A stretch of 64,000 bases of DNA, from positions 1,406,001 through 1,470,000 of the forward strand of contig NZ_JAMZEK010000001.1 of assembly GCF_024158035.1 (NCBI RefSeq), written 5' to 3'. Below the pieces are notes generated by a model. That model was given only the letters and a program-made list of their open reading frames with translations. It was not told the DNA's origin and ran no database searches. The translations under genes were made by a program, and so were the position numbers. Below, piece after piece: positions 8,708 through 17,774 of this stretch. Positions within the stretch are counted from its first letter, which is position 1, and each line of letters opens with the position of its first letter. The DNA comes from Dyella lutea. Its GTDB lineage: Bacteria > Pseudomonadota > Gammaproteobacteria > Xanthomonadales > Rhodanobacteraceae.

Positions 8708-10129
8708 ATGGCAATCACTGAGACCTCGGCGGACGCCGAACAACACGCCACCTTGCGCGTGGTGGTGATCGCGGCGGCGGCCGCGCTGGGCGGCTTCCTG
8801 TTCGGTTTCGACACGGCGGTGATCAACGGCGCGGTGGATGCGATCCGCGGCGCGTTCGGCCTGAACGCGGGGGAGATCGGCATCACCGTCTCGTGCGCGC
8901 TGCTCGGTTCGGCCGCCGGTGCCTGGTACGCCGGTTCGCTGGCCGACCGCTTCGGTCGCGTGCGCACGATGCAGGTGGCGGCGCTGCTGCTGGCGATCAG
9001 CGCGCTCGGCTCGGGCCTCGCCTTCGGCGTGTGGGACCTGATCCTGTGGCGCGTGGTGGGCGGCCTCGGCGTCGGTGTGGCCTCGGTGATCGCGCCGACC
9101 TACATCGCCGAGGTCTCGCCGGCGGCCGTGCGCGGCCGACTCGGCTCGATGCAGCAGCTGGCGATCGTGCTGGGCATCTTCGTGGCATTGCTCAGCGATG
9201 CGTGGCTGGCCGGCACGGCCGGCGGCGCGGCCAACACGCTGGCGTTCGGGCTGGCGGCGTGGCGCTGGATGTTCCTGATCGCGGTGATCCCCGCGCTGAT
9301 CTACGGCGGCCTGGTGCTCGGCGTGCCCGAATCGCCGCGCCACCTGGTGGCCAAGGGCAAGCTGGCCGATGCCAAGAACGTGCTGCGCCAGGTGCTCGGC
9401 ATGAGCAGCGACAGCGCGCTGGACAAGAAGGTGGGCGACATCGCGCACAGCCTGAAGATGGAATACCGTCCGCGCCTGCGCGACCTGCGTGGTCCGGCCG
9501 CCGGGCTGTTGCCGGTGGTGTGGGTGGGCATTCTGCTGTCGGTGTTCCAGCAGTTCGTGGGCATCAACGTGATCTTCTACTACTCGTCCACGCTGTGGCA
9601 TTCGGTGGGCTTCAGCGAGGCCGACTCGTTCACCATCACCGTGGCCACCTCGGTGGTGAACGTGCTGGTGACCCTGGTGGCTATCGCGCTGGTCGACAAG
9701 ATCGGCCGCAAGCCGCTGCTGGTGGTCGGCTCGGCCGGCATGGCGCTGACCCTGGGCGTGATGGCCTGGTGCTTCTCGCAGGCCACCGGCACCGGGGCCG
9801 ACCTGGTGCTGCCGCACTCGGTGGGCCCGGTGGCGCTGGTGGCAGCCAACGCCTATGTGGTGTTCTTCGGCCTGAGTTGGGGCCCGATGGTGTGGGTGCT
9901 CCTGGGCGAGATGTTCCCCAACCGCATTCGCGCGATTGCGCTGGCGGTGGCGGCCTCGGCGCAGTGGCTGGCCAACTTCGTGATCAGCTCGACCTTCCCG
10001 GCGCTGGCGCAGATCGGCCTGACCTTCGCCTACGGCCTGTACGCGGCGTTCGCGCTGATCTCGCTGTTCTTCGTGCTCTCGGCCGTGCGCGAGACCAAGG
10101 GCATGGAGCTGGAAGACATGCGGGGCTGA
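8708..10129 (+). CDS. MFS sugar porter
   Basis: A 473-residue, twelve-helix major facilitator of the sugar porter family (XylE/GalP/GLUT-like), probably a sugar-proton symporter of the inner membrane. Signatures are the N-terminal GGFLFGFDTAVINGA, the loop motif ADRFGRVR, RGRLGSMQQL after helix 4, the PESPRHL motif after helix 6, QQFVGINVIFYYS in helix 7 and LVDKIGRKPLL between helices 8 and 9. ATG 8708 is chosen; the frame is open further upstream (8591) without similarity. A strong terminator follows the stop. The sugar is not predictable. The nearby PTS (15-18 kb) has no sugar permease of its own. Confidence 0.93.
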   Translation: MAITETSADAEQHATLRVVVIAAAAALGGFLFGFDTAVINGAVDAIRGAFGLNAGEIGITVSCALLGSAAGAWYAGSLADRFGRVRTMQVAALLLAISALGSGLAFGVWDLILWRVVGGLGVGVASVIAPTYIAEVSPAAVRGRLGSMQQLAIVLGIFVALLSDAWLAGTAGGAANTLAFGLAAWRWMFLIAVIPALIYGGLVLGVPESPRHLVAKGKLADAKNVLRQVLGMSSDSALDKKVGDIAHSLKMEYRPRLRDLRGPAAGLLPVVWVGILLSVFQQFVGINVIFYYSSTLWHSVGFSEADSFTITVATSVVNVLVTLVAIALVDKIGRKPLLVVGSAGMALTLGVMAWCFSQATGTGADLVLPHSVGPVALVAANAYVVFFGLSWGPMVWVLLGEMFPNRIRAIALAVAASAQWLANFVISSTFPALAQIGLTFAYGLYAAFALISLFFVLSAVRETKGMELEDMRG

Positions 10130-10151
10130 GCTTCTGCACGGTTTGCTTCGC

Positions 10152-10181
10152 AAGGGCCGCCTTCGGGCGGCCCTTTGTTTT
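10152..10181 (+). terminator. Rho-independent terminator after the sugar porter
   Basis: Ten-base arms AAGGGCCGCC and GGCGGCCCTT enclose a TTCG tetraloop, followed by TTTGTTTT. It lies 22 nt after the sugar porter stop and insulates it from creD. Confidence 0.9.
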
Positions 10182-10288
10182 GGATAGCGCACGCGAGCTG
10201 CCCGCAGACAGTCTCCTCCCCGCCACGGACTGCCCCGGTCGCGCCCGGTCGGGCTGCTGCCATGCAGGCTTTCCGGGAGGGACGGATC

Positions 10289-11617
10289 ATGCGTGGATGG
10301 ACACAGACGGTCACCGCCAGGGTGGCCGGGATCGGCTTGCTGGCGCTGGTGATGCTGATTCCGCTGGCGCAGGTGCGCGGACTGGTCGCCGAGCGCGAGC
10401 AGATGCGCGACCAGGCGGCGGCACAGGTGGCGCAGGGTTGGGGCGGACGGCAGGTGCTGGGCGGACTGGTGCTGGCCGTGCCGTTGCGGATCCCGGCGGA
10501 ACAGGACAGCAGCGGCCAACCGCGCTGGCGCGGCGGCACCGATATCGTGCTGCCCGACGAGGCGCAAATCGTTTCCACCCTGCGGGTCGACGTGCGCCAG
10601 TACGGCATCTACCGGGTGCCGGCATTCGCCTCCACGGTGAAGCTGGCCGGGCGCTTCACGGCGGAGGATCTGGCGCAGTTCCGCCGCGAGGCCGGCGGTA
10701 CCTGGCAGGGGCAGCAGGCCGAGCTGCAGCTGCCGCTCGGCGATCTGCGCGGCCTGCAGGGCGTAGACGACCTGAAGATCAACGGCCTGCCGGCACGCTT
10801 CCGTTCCTCCGCCCGGCATCTGGGTGGGCTGGCCAGTGTGGTGATCCCGCTCGATCTCGATGCGCTGGGCGACCAGCCGATCACCTTCTCGATGACCCTG
10901 CACCTGGCCGGCACCGGCTCGATGGCCTGGCTGCCGCTGGCGCGCACCACCGACGTGCACATCAAGGCACCTTGGCCGGATCCGAGTTTCACCGGCGCGG
11001 CGCTGCCGATGGAGCGTGCGGTCACGGCCGATGGCTTCGACGCGCACTGGCGGGTGCTCGATCTCAACCGCAGCTTCGGCCAGCACTGGCGCGAGGGCGA
11101 CGCCCGTGTCGATGCCGCCCTGCGCGATGCCGCGTTCGGCGTGCAGCTGTATCAGCCGGTGGACGTCTATCAGCGCAACCTGCGTGCCGGGAAGTACGGC
11201 GTGCTGTTCATCGGGGCCACCTTCCTGGCGTTCTTCCTGGTCGAGGTGTTGCGGCGGCTGCGCGTGCACCCGGTGCAGTACCTGATGGTCGGTGCCGCGC
11301 TGGCGACGTTCTACGTGGTGCTGCTGGCGCTGTCCGAGCAGATCGCTTTCGCCGCGGCTTATGCGGTGGCTGCGCTCAGCGTGGTGGGCATCGTCGGTGG
11401 CTACGCCGCGGCGGTGCTGCGCGCACGGCGGGCGGGCTTGATCCTCGGCGCGGCGCTGGCGCTGGTCTACGCGATCCTCTACGGCCTGATCGCGGCCGAA
11501 CAGTACGCGCTGCTGATCGGCTCGTTCGTACTGCTGGCGGCGGTGGCGCTGACCATGTACCTGACCCGCCGGATCGACTGGTACGCCGCCACCCCCGCTA
11601 TCATGGAGCGCTCATGA
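10289..11617 (+). CDS. creD: Inner membrane protein CreD
   Basis: A 442-residue CreD (cell envelope integrity) protein. One N-terminal membrane helix (about 10-30) is followed by a large periplasmic domain containing YGIYRVPAF. Five or so C-terminal helices include ATFLAFFLVEVLRRLRVHP and the conserved polar segment HPVQYLMVGAAL. In E. coli creD is the strongest target of the CreBC two-component system and affects colicin E2 tolerance and envelope integrity; its biochemical role is unknown. No creB or creC is nearby. ATG 10289 is chosen, preceded by GGGAGGGA. The stop overlaps the tsaB start (ATGA), so the two are translationally coupled. Confidence 0.92.
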   Translation: MRGWTQTVTARVAGIGLLALVMLIPLAQVRGLVAEREQMRDQAAAQVAQGWGGRQVLGGLVLAVPLRIPAEQDSSGQPRWRGGTDIVLPDEAQIVSTLRVDVRQYGIYRVPAFASTVKLAGRFTAEDLAQFRREAGGTWQGQQAELQLPLGDLRGLQGVDDLKINGLPARFRSSARHLGGLASVVIPLDLDALGDQPITFSMTLHLAGTGSMAWLPLARTTDVHIKAPWPDPSFTGAALPMERAVTADGFDAHWRVLDLNRSFGQHWREGDARVDAALRDAAFGVQLYQPVDVYQRNLRAGKYGVLFIGATFLAFFLVEVLRRLRVHPVQYLMVGAALATFYVVLLALSEQIAFAAAYAVAALSVVGIVGGYAAAVLRARRAGLILGAALALVYAILYGLIAAEQYALLIGSFVLLAAVALTMYLTRRIDWYAATPAIMERS

Positions 11618-12312
11618 ACCTGCTCGCCCTCGAAACCTCCACCGAATCCTGTTCCGTCGCGCTGGTGCACGGCGACAGCCTGATCGCACGCAGCGAGCTG
11701 GCACCGCGTCGGCATGCCGAACTGGTGCTGCCGATGGCCGACGCCCTGCTGGCCGAGGCCGGCCTCGGCCGCCACGCGCTCGATGCCATCGCGGTTGGTC
11801 GCGGGCCGGGCGCATTCACCGGCGTGCGGCTGGGCATCTCGCTGGCGCAGGGCATGGCGTTGGCGCTGGACCGGCCGGTGATCACCGTGTCCTCGCTGGC
11901 GGCACTCGCGCTGGAAGCCCCGGAAGACGACGGCGATGCGGCGATTCTTGCCGTGATCGATGCGCGCATGGGCGAGGTCTACGCCGCCTGCTACCGCCGC
12001 GATGGTCGTGGCGGCCTCGAGCCGCTGGATGAAGAGCGTGTCACCACGGCCGACGCGCTGGTCTTGCCGGATGCCGATGCGTGGCAACTGGTCGGCAGCG
12101 GCTGGACCACGTATCACGCGGCGATCGCCGATCGTCTGGCCGGCAAGCGGCTGGTATCCGCGGGAGGTGCGCATTATCCCCAGGCGGTCCACGTGGCGCG
12201 GTTGGCCGTGCGGGAGGCCGTGCTCGGTCATCTGCTGCCGCCCGAGCAGGCCCTGCCGGTCTACCTGCGCGACAAGGTCGCGCTGACCCTGGTAGAGCAG
12301 GGGCGGGCGTAG
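11614..12312 (+). CDS. tsaB: tRNA threonylcarbamoyladenosine biosynthesis protein TsaB
   Basis: A 232-residue ASKHA-fold protein that partners TsaD, TsaE and TsaC in making N6-threonylcarbamoyladenosine at position 37 of ANN-decoding tRNAs. The N-terminus LLALETSTESCSVAL and the motif GRGPGAFTGVRLG (residues about 65-77) are diagnostic. It overlaps the creD stop by 4 nt. A TATCAT followed by GGAG just inside the creD end could give an additional promoter and ribosome site. Confidence 0.95.
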   Translation: MNLLALETSTESCSVALVHGDSLIARSELAPRRHAELVLPMADALLAEAGLGRHALDAIAVGRGPGAFTGVRLGISLAQGMALALDRPVITVSSLAALALEAPEDDGDAAILAVIDARMGEVYAACYRRDGRGGLEPLDEERVTTADALVLPDADAWQLVGSGWTTYHAAIADRLAGKRLVSAGGAHYPQAVHVARLAVREAVLGHLLPPEQALPVYLRDKVALTLVEQGRA

Positions 12313-12331
12313 GGCCCGCCGCGTGCCGCAC

Positions 12332-13213
12332 ATGGCGGATGACGCCGTGCCGCGAGATGACGAGCCGCTCGCCGGCTGGCTGGACCGGATCGAACGGGAC
12401 GCCCGGCTGACCGAGCCCGCCCGCTGGCGCGAGCGCGACGAGGTGCTCGACCAGCTCGACGGGTGGCGGACCGTGGTCGACGCATCGGGCGATCGCACGC
12501 TGCCGCAACGGTTCGATGTGCTGGAGGCACGGCTGCAGGCGGTCGACCATGCGCTGCACGGGGCGCTGCGCGAGTCGATACGGAGCGGTGGCGGACATGA
12601 CACGCTGCTCGGCCTGGTTCGCGCCGGTGCGGTGTCGGGTGCCGGCCAGGCGCCATCCAGCGACCGCTACGACGCCCTCGACGCGTTCATCGGCGGGGTG
12701 CTCGACCTCGCCCCCGGCGAAACGGACCTGCAGCCGCTGGGGACGGACATGGTGTTCTACCAGCCGACGCCCGCACGGCACATCTTCGACGCGCTCGACC
12801 AGCTGCGACTCGGCCCCGGCGACGTATTGATGGATCTGGGGGCCGGCCTGGGGCATGTGCCCCTGCTGGCGGCGATCTGCACGTCGGCGCGCTGCATCGG
12901 TATCGAATGGCAGGCGGCCTATGTGGTGGCCGCCCGGGCCCGGGCCGCCGATCTCGGGCTGGTCCGTGCCGCCTTCGTGCAGGGCGATCTCTGCGAGGCG
13001 GACCTTGGCGAAGGTACCGTGTTCTACCTCTACACCCCGGTCTCGGGTACGTTGCTGCGCCGGGTACTCGATCGCCTGCGCGGGGAAGCGGAGCGTCGCC
13101 CGATCCGCCTTTGCACGCTCGGACCCTGCACGGAGGTGGTGGCGGGCGAAGCCTGGCTGCGCGCCGACGGGCCGTGCGATCGGCACCGGCCCGTCGTATT
13201 CCGCAGCCGCTAG
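12332..13213 (+). CDS. Putative class I SAM-dependent methyltransferase
   Basis: A 293-residue protein whose middle resembles class I methyltransferases: DLGAGLGHVPLLAA (about residues 170-183) is motif I, followed by an acidic strand end CIGIEW that would bind the SAM ribose, and a later GDL motif. The N-terminal 120 residues are helical and unlike known catalytic domains. It follows tsaB by 19 nt on the same strand, so co-transcription is plausible and a translation-related substrate is conceivable, but this is only context. The start is ATG 12332 (MADDAV); an in-frame GTG 9 nt earlier is possible. The 3' end converges on the YeiH gene with 7 nt between them. Confidence 0.75.
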   Translation: MADDAVPRDDEPLAGWLDRIERDARLTEPARWRERDEVLDQLDGWRTVVDASGDRTLPQRFDVLEARLQAVDHALHGALRESIRSGGGHDTLLGLVRAGAVSGAGQAPSSDRYDALDAFIGGVLDLAPGETDLQPLGTDMVFYQPTPARHIFDALDQLRLGPGDVLMDLGAGLGHVPLLAAICTSARCIGIEWQAAYVVAARARAADLGLVRAAFVQGDLCEADLGEGTVFYLYTPVSGTLLRRVLDRLRGEAERRPIRLCTLGPCTEVVAGEAWLRADGPCDRHRPVVFRSR

Positions 13214-13220
13214 CCGGGGA

Positions 13221-14264
13221 TCAGAGCTGGCCCATCACCAGCTGCACGGCGAGGCTGCTCACCGCCACGGCCGCCCACACGCCGAGGCCGAGCAGGATCG
13301 GGCGCACGCCGGTCGACGCCATGCGGCGCAGGTTGGCCGACAGGCCCACGGCGGTCAGCGCGACCACGATCAGGAACTCGGCGGCCTCGTGCAGCGGGGC
13401 CTGCAGCGCTGCCGGTACGAAGCCGGCCGAGCGCACGGCCGAGGCGACCAGGAACCACAGGATGAACCAGGGGAAGATACGCGACAGCTTGAAATCGCTG
13501 CCGCCGCGGCGCTTCTCGCGCACCGCCACGGCGATCGCCAGCGCGATGCACACCGGGATGATCAGGGTGGCGCGGGTCAGCTTGACGATGGTGGCGAAGT
13601 CGCCAGCCGTGCGGCTGTAGCTGTAGCCGGCGGCGACCACCGACGAGGTGTCGTTGATCGCCGTGCCAGCCCACATGCCGAAGCCGAGGTCGGACAGGTG
13701 CAGCAGATGGCCGAGCAACGGGAACAGCAGCACCGCGACCAGGTTGAACAGGAAGATGGTGGAGATCGCGAACGCGGTGTCGTGCTCGTCCGGGCGCAGG
13801 ATCGGCGTCACCGCGGCGATCGCCGAGCCGCCGCAGATCGCGGTACCCACGCCGATCAGGATCTTCAGGTCGTCGTGCACGCGCAGCCAGCGGCCGAGCG
13901 CCCAGGCGGCGACGAACGCCACGCTCATCGTCACCAGGGTCACCGACAGCGACTGCAGTCCGGTCTTGGCCACCTGGTCCAGGCTGAGGCCGAAGCCGAG
14001 GGCGATGATCGACCACTGCAGCACCTGCTTGGAGGCGAACAGGATGCCCGGCCGCACCCGCGTCGGCAGACTGATGACATTGGCGACGACGATGCCCAGC
14101 ACGATGCCGATCACCGGCCCGCCGACGAGGCGGAAATGCTGGCCGAGCAGGTAGGCCGCGATGGCGATCACCAGCGTGAGCACGAGGCCCGGCAGGCGTT
14201 CGAGCAGGGAGGGGGAGGCGGCGTTGGCCGGCGCGGTGGCGGCGGGCGAGTGGGAGGTGGTCAC
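13221..14264 (-). CDS. yeiH: YeiH family putative sulfate exporter
   Basis: A 347-residue membrane protein with about ten hydrophobic segments, matching the UPF0324/YeiH (conserved hypothetical 698) family. Recognisable pieces are GGPVIGIVLGIVVAN, IALGFGLSL, GTAICGGSAIAA and the loop AGTAINDTSSVVAAG. Members are annotated as putative sulfate exporters, with limited direct biochemical proof. The gene is transcribed divergently from a LysR gene like E. coli yeiE, which reproduces the E. coli yeiE-yeiH arrangement and suggests control by that regulator. Start ATG 14264. Confidence 0.9.
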   Translation of the reverse strand: MTTSHSPAATAPANAASPSLLERLPGLVLTLVIAIAAYLLGQHFRLVGGPVIGIVLGIVVANVISLPTRVRPGILFASKQVLQWSIIALGFGLSLDQVAKTGLQSLSVTLVTMSVAFVAAWALGRWLRVHDDLKILIGVGTAICGGSAIAAVTPILRPDEHDTAFAISTIFLFNLVAVLLFPLLGHLLHLSDLGFGMWAGTAINDTSSVVAAGYSYSRTAGDFATIVKLTRATLIIPVCIALAIAVAVREKRRGGSDFKLSRIFPWFILWFLVASAVRSAGFVPAALQAPLHEAAEFLIVVALTAVGLSANLRRMASTGVRPILLGLGVWAAVAVSSLAVQLVMGQL

Positions 14265-14308
14265 GGTGAGGCTCCAATGTCGATGGCGCCATGATCCTCC
14301 GGCATCGT

Positions 14309-14327
14309 ATTCAGAAAAACTTCGAAT
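14309..14327. promoter_or_regulatory. Candidate LysR operator (ATTC-N11-GAAT)
   Basis: A perfect dyad ATTC-N11-GAAT fits the LysR T-N11-A consensus. It lies in the 90-nt gap between yeiH and the LysR gene, 45 nt before yeiH and 27 nt before lysR. A second dyad, CTTA-N9-TAAG, follows at 14330-14346. Both are expected binding sites for the adjacent regulator. Confidence 0.6.
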
Positions 14328-14354
14328 AACTTACTTGGTGTATAAGGTTTCCTG

Positions 14355-15227
14355 ATGATTAACATCAGCCCGCGCCAGTTGCAGGTGTTCGTCCATGTCG
14401 CCACGCTCGGCAGCGTGCGTGCGGCGGCCGGATACCTGCACCTGACCCAGCCGGCCGCGAGCATGGCCCTGCGCGACATGGAGCATCAGCTCGGCGCACC
14501 GGTGTTCGATCGCGAGCGGGGGCGCCTGCATCTCAACCCTCGTGGCCGGGAGCTGCTGCCGCTGGCGCAGGAACTGCTCGAACGCTACGCCGAGTTCGGG
14601 CGCCACGGTGCCGGCGATGCGGTGCTGGGGGGGGAGCTGCGCGTGGGCACCAGCAACACGGTCGGCAACTACCGGGTGGGCGAGTTGCTGGGGCGCTTCG
14701 TCGAAGCGCACCCGCAGGTGACGATCCGCCTGCGCGTGGCCAACACCGAAGCGATCGCTGCGGCGATGCTCGATCACGCGCTCGATGTGGGATGCGTGGA
14801 AGGGCCGGTGACGCATCCGCAACTGGAGGTGCGCCCCTGGCGCACCGATACCCTGGTGGTCTGCGCCCGTCCGGATCATCCACTGGCAGGGCGCCGGCGG
14901 CTGGCCGCTGCGCATTTCGCCGGTGCGCGTTGGGTGCTCCGCGAGCCCGGTTCGGCCACGCGCGCGCTCAGCGAAAGGGCGCTGGGCCAGTTGCCGGGCG
15001 GACTGACCGTGCTGGAGCTCGATCAGATCGAGGCGATCAAGCAGGCGGTGGTCGCCGGGCTGGGCATCGCCTGCCTGCCGGCAATGGCAGTGACCGATGC
15101 GGTGGCCGCCGGGCGCCTGAAGGTGCTGCACACGCCGTTCCTCGACCTGACCCGGCAGCTGTCGATCCTGCTGCACCGACAGAAATATCGTGGTGCAGCG
15201 ATGGAGGCGTTCCTGCGGACGCTCTGA
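14355..15227 (+). CDS. LysR family regulator, YeiE-like
   Basis: A 290-residue LysR-type regulator. The winged helix-turn-helix occupies residues 5-60 (RQLQVFVHVATLGSV, AASMALRDMEHQLG, PVFDR). The rest is a periplasmic-binding-like effector domain, with GTSNTVGNYRVGELL opening it and AGLGIACLPAMAV near the end. E. coli YeiE regulates the divergent yeiH gene. The divergent position, the paired dyads between the genes and the similarity of both proteins support the same relation here. Start ATG 14355. Confidence 0.9.
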   Translation: MINISPRQLQVFVHVATLGSVRAAAGYLHLTQPAASMALRDMEHQLGAPVFDRERGRLHLNPRGRELLPLAQELLERYAEFGRHGAGDAVLGGELRVGTSNTVGNYRVGELLGRFVEAHPQVTIRLRVANTEAIAAAMLDHALDVGCVEGPVTHPQLEVRPWRTDTLVVCARPDHPLAGRRRLAAAHFAGARWVLREPGSATRALSERALGQLPGGLTVLELDQIEAIKQAVVAGLGIACLPAMAVTDAVAAGRLKVLHTPFLDLTRQLSILLHRQKYRGAAMEAFLRTL

Positions 15228-15239
15228 ACGCCGGGTCGT

Positions 15240-16991
15240 TCAGGCCGGCACGGTCGCTAGTGATGCGTCGATCGAGGCCAGCAGGGCTTCCACCTGCTCG
15301 TGGGTGTGCGCGCGGATCAGCTTCGGCGCCATGCGCCGCAGCGTGCCGTGGTCCAGTTCGCCGAGGCGGTCGCGGACCAGCAGCAACTGGCTGGGATGCA
15401 TGCTGAACTCGCACAGGCCCAGCGCCAGCAGCAATGCGGTGAAGTTCACGTCGCCACCGATCTCGCCGCACAGGCTGACCGGCTTGCGCACGCGGCGGCC
15501 GGCGCTGATGACATGGCAGATCAGCCGCAGCAGGGCCGGATTGAGCGGGTTGTAGACGTTCTCCAGCGCGTCGTTGCCGCGATCGGCGGCGAGCACGTAC
15601 TGGGCCAGGTCGTTGGTGCCGATGGCGAGGAAGTCGGCGTGCTCGAGCAGCGCGCGCACGTTGATCGCCGCGGCGGGCACTTCGATCATCGCTCCCAGCG
15701 GCAATTTCTCCGGCAGGTCGACGCCTTCCTGCTTGAGCTCCTGGCGGGCCAGCTTGAACAGCGTGCGCACGGCGATGATCTCGTCCGGCTGGGTGATCAT
15801 CGGCACCAACACGCGCATCGGCCCGTAGCAGGCGGCGCGCAGGATCGCGCGGATCTGCGTGGTGAACACTGCCGGATGGCGCAGCGACAGCCGCACGCCG
15901 CGCACGCCGAGCGCCGGGTTGTCCTCGCCGCGCAGCGCGATGCCGGCGGCGTCGGCCTTGTCCGCGCCCAGGTCCAGCGTGCGGATCGTCACCGGCAGGC
16001 CGCCCATGCCGATGACCAGGTCGCGGTAGGCGACGAACTGTTCCTCCTCGCTGGGCAGGCCCTTGTGACGCAGGAACAGGAATTCGGTGCGGTACAGGCC
16101 CACGCCGTCGGCGCCACGAGCGCGCGCCATGGCCACATCGGCGGCGGATTCCGCGTTGGCCAGCAGCCGGACGTCGATACCGTCGCGCGTGCGCGAGGGT
16201 GCGTTGGCCAGCTTGGCCAGGCGCCGGCCCTCCTGCGCCGCCTCGCGCTGCCAGGCGCGGTAACGGGCCAGGTCCTGCGCGGTGGGATGGACGATCGCCT
16301 CGCCCTGCTCGGCGTCGAGCAGGATCAGGTCGTCGTCGTGGATGCTCGACAGCGCGTCGCGCGTGCCCACCAGCATCGGCAGGTCGAGGCTGCGGGCGAG
16401 AATCGCGCTGTGCGAATAGGGGCTGCCGGAACTCGCCACCACACCGAGCAGGCCATGGCCGGCCAGGTGCGCCATGTCGCCCGGGGCGATGGTGTCGGCC
16501 ACCAGGATTTCGCCGACGCGGGCGGCCAGCTTGCGCTCCTCGGCGCTGGTCTGGCGTTGCAGCGCGGAGATCACCCGGTTGATGACCTGGTCGACGTCTT
16601 CCCGCCGGCTGCGCAGGTAGGGGTCGTCCATCGCCTCGAACACCGCGGCGATGCGGTCGCGCTGCTTCTTCAGCGCGGCGCCCGCACGGTAGTGGCCGAT
16701 CCGGATCATGTCGTCCAGCCCGCGCAGCAGTTCGGGGTCGTCCAGCAGCAGGGTGTGCGCATCGATGAATTCGTTCACCTCGCGCGCCAATGCTCCATGC
16801 AGCTTGGTGCGCAGGTCGCGCAGCTCCTGGCGGGCGGTCTCCAGCGCCAGATGCAGGCGGTCGAGCTCCGCCTCCACCTCGTCCTCGCCCAGCGGGCGGT
16901 TGTCCACCGCATAGCGGCTGGGTTGCACCAGTCGCGCACGCCCCAGGCACATGCCCCGGGCGGCGATGGTGCCCGGCAGACTCTGCCTCAT
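15240..16991 (-). CDS. ptsI: PTS enzyme I (phosphoenolpyruvate-protein phosphotransferase)
   Basis: A 583-residue cytosolic enzyme I that takes phosphate from PEP and passes it to HPr. The phosphohistidine is His194 in SGSPYSHSAILARSLD. The PEP-binding barrel carries GVGLYRTEFLFL, IEVPAAAI, the IGTNDLAQY loop and the catalytic Cys in SLCGEIGGD. There is no N-terminal GAF domain, so this is the carbohydrate-type EI rather than nitrogen-type PtsP. The start is ATG 16991, with GGGAGGGAAC upstream; the frame is open further to 17093. It is the last gene of the minus-strand block, 123 nt after ptsH. Its 3' end lies 12 nt from the LysR gene end. Confidence 0.96.
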   Translation of the reverse strand: MRQSLPGTIAARGMCLGRARLVQPSRYAVDNRPLGEDEVEAELDRLHLALETARQELRDLRTKLHGALAREVNEFIDAHTLLLDDPELLRGLDDMIRIGHYRAGAALKKQRDRIAAVFEAMDDPYLRSRREDVDQVINRVISALQRQTSAEERKLAARVGEILVADTIAPGDMAHLAGHGLLGVVASSGSPYSHSAILARSLDLPMLVGTRDALSSIHDDDLILLDAEQGEAIVHPTAQDLARYRAWQREAAQEGRRLAKLANAPSRTRDGIDVRLLANAESAADVAMARARGADGVGLYRTEFLFLRHKGLPSEEEQFVAYRDLVIGMGGLPVTIRTLDLGADKADAAGIALRGEDNPALGVRGVRLSLRHPAVFTTQIRAILRAACYGPMRVLVPMITQPDEIIAVRTLFKLARQELKQEGVDLPEKLPLGAMIEVPAAAINVRALLEHADFLAIGTNDLAQYVLAADRGNDALENVYNPLNPALLRLICHVISAGRRVRKPVSLCGEIGGDVNFTALLLALGLCEFSMHPSQLLLVRDRLGELDHGTLRRMAPKLIRAHTHEQVEALLASIDASLATVPA

Positions 16992-17114
16992 GCCTGGTTC
17001 CCTCCCTGGGTGGGCTGGTCCATGACAGCTTCGATCCGTGACACGCGCGTGGCAGCCCGGCCAACGATATGTTGACGGGCTTGCACTGTGCATGTGGTAC
17101 GGGGTCGAGGCATA

Positions 17115-17384
17115 TCAGCCGCCTTCGTCGAATTTGCGGTCGAACAGGTCGATGACGGCATCGAGGGCCTGCTGCTCGTCCGGCCCCTCGGTGCGCACGG
17201 TGAGCGTCGTGCCGATACCGGCGGCGAGCATCATCACGCCCATGATGCTCTGCGCGTTGATCTCGCGTCCCTTGCTGATCAGCCAGACAGTCGACTTGAA
17301 GCCCTGCACCAGCTGAACCAGCTTCGCCGAGGCGCGGGCGTGCAGGCCCAGCCGGTTGGATACCACGATTTCTTTCTCAAGCAT
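17115..17384 (-). CDS. ptsH: Phosphocarrier protein HPr
   Basis: An 89-residue HPr. His15 in RLGLHARASA is the site phosphorylated by enzyme I. Ser46 in NAQSIMGVMML is the site modified by HPr kinase/phosphorylase, whose gene is 1.3 kb upstream in the same block. Its ATG overlaps the end of the EIIA gene by 8 nt. With no sugar permease here, HPr probably serves a regulatory relay. Confidence 0.96.
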   Translation of the reverse strand: MLEKEIVVSNRLGLHARASAKLVQLVQGFKSTVWLISKGREINAQSIMGVMMLAAGIGTTLTVRTEGPDEQQALDAVIDLFDRKFDEGG

Positions 17385-17769
17385 GGTCGATGAATATTCC
17401 TCCGCGGCCACCGCTGGCGGCGATTTCCACCAGTTCGTCCAGCGGCCTGTCCGCATAGTTGAGCACGCGCAGCAGCATCGGCAGGTTCAGCCCCGATACG
17501 CAGCGAAGATGGACCCCGAGCGAGGCCAGCGAAAGTCCGATGTTGCAGGGCGTGGCACCGTAAAGGTCGGCAAGCACGAGCACGCCGTCGCCCTCGTCGA
17601 GTGCGCGGGCATGACGGGCGGTGAGCGAGCGCATGACGTCCGTATCGGCATCCGCAGGGATTTCCACGGCGTCCACCTTGAGCGGCAACCTGGGCATGAC
17701 GTGCCGGGCCGCGGAAATCAGCGCATGGCCGACCGCCTCGTGCGTCATCAGCAGGATGCCCACGCTCAT
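17377..17769 (-). CDS. PTS mannose-type EIIA domain protein
   Basis: A 130-residue stand-alone EIIA of the mannose family. It starts with SVGILLMTHEAVGHAL, where His10 is the expected phosphorylation site, and contains the LADLYGATPCNI loop. Mannose EIIA normally works with EIIB, C and D, but none is encoded nearby. In many proteobacteria, such single EIIA-Man proteins sit with HPr, EI and HprK and are thought to act as regulators. It is 5 nt from rapZ and its end overlaps ptsH by 8 nt. Confidence 0.92.
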   Translation of the reverse strand: MSVGILLMTHEAVGHALISAARHVMPRLPLKVDAVEIPADADTDVMRSLTARHARALDEGDGVLVLADLYGATPCNIGLSLASLGVHLRCVSGLNLPMLLRVLNYADRPLDELVEIAASGGRGGIFIDHA

Positions 17770-17774
17770 CGCCG

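Noticed and set aside
8690-11269. 859-codon minus-strand frame across the sugar porter and creD
   Set aside because: It spans two well-supported plus-strand genes and the terminator between them. Composition is that of a shadow frame.
8893-12312. 1139-codon plus frame that ends with tsaB
   Set aside because: Only the last 232 residues are a real protein; the rest is the off-frame shadow of the sugar porter and creD.
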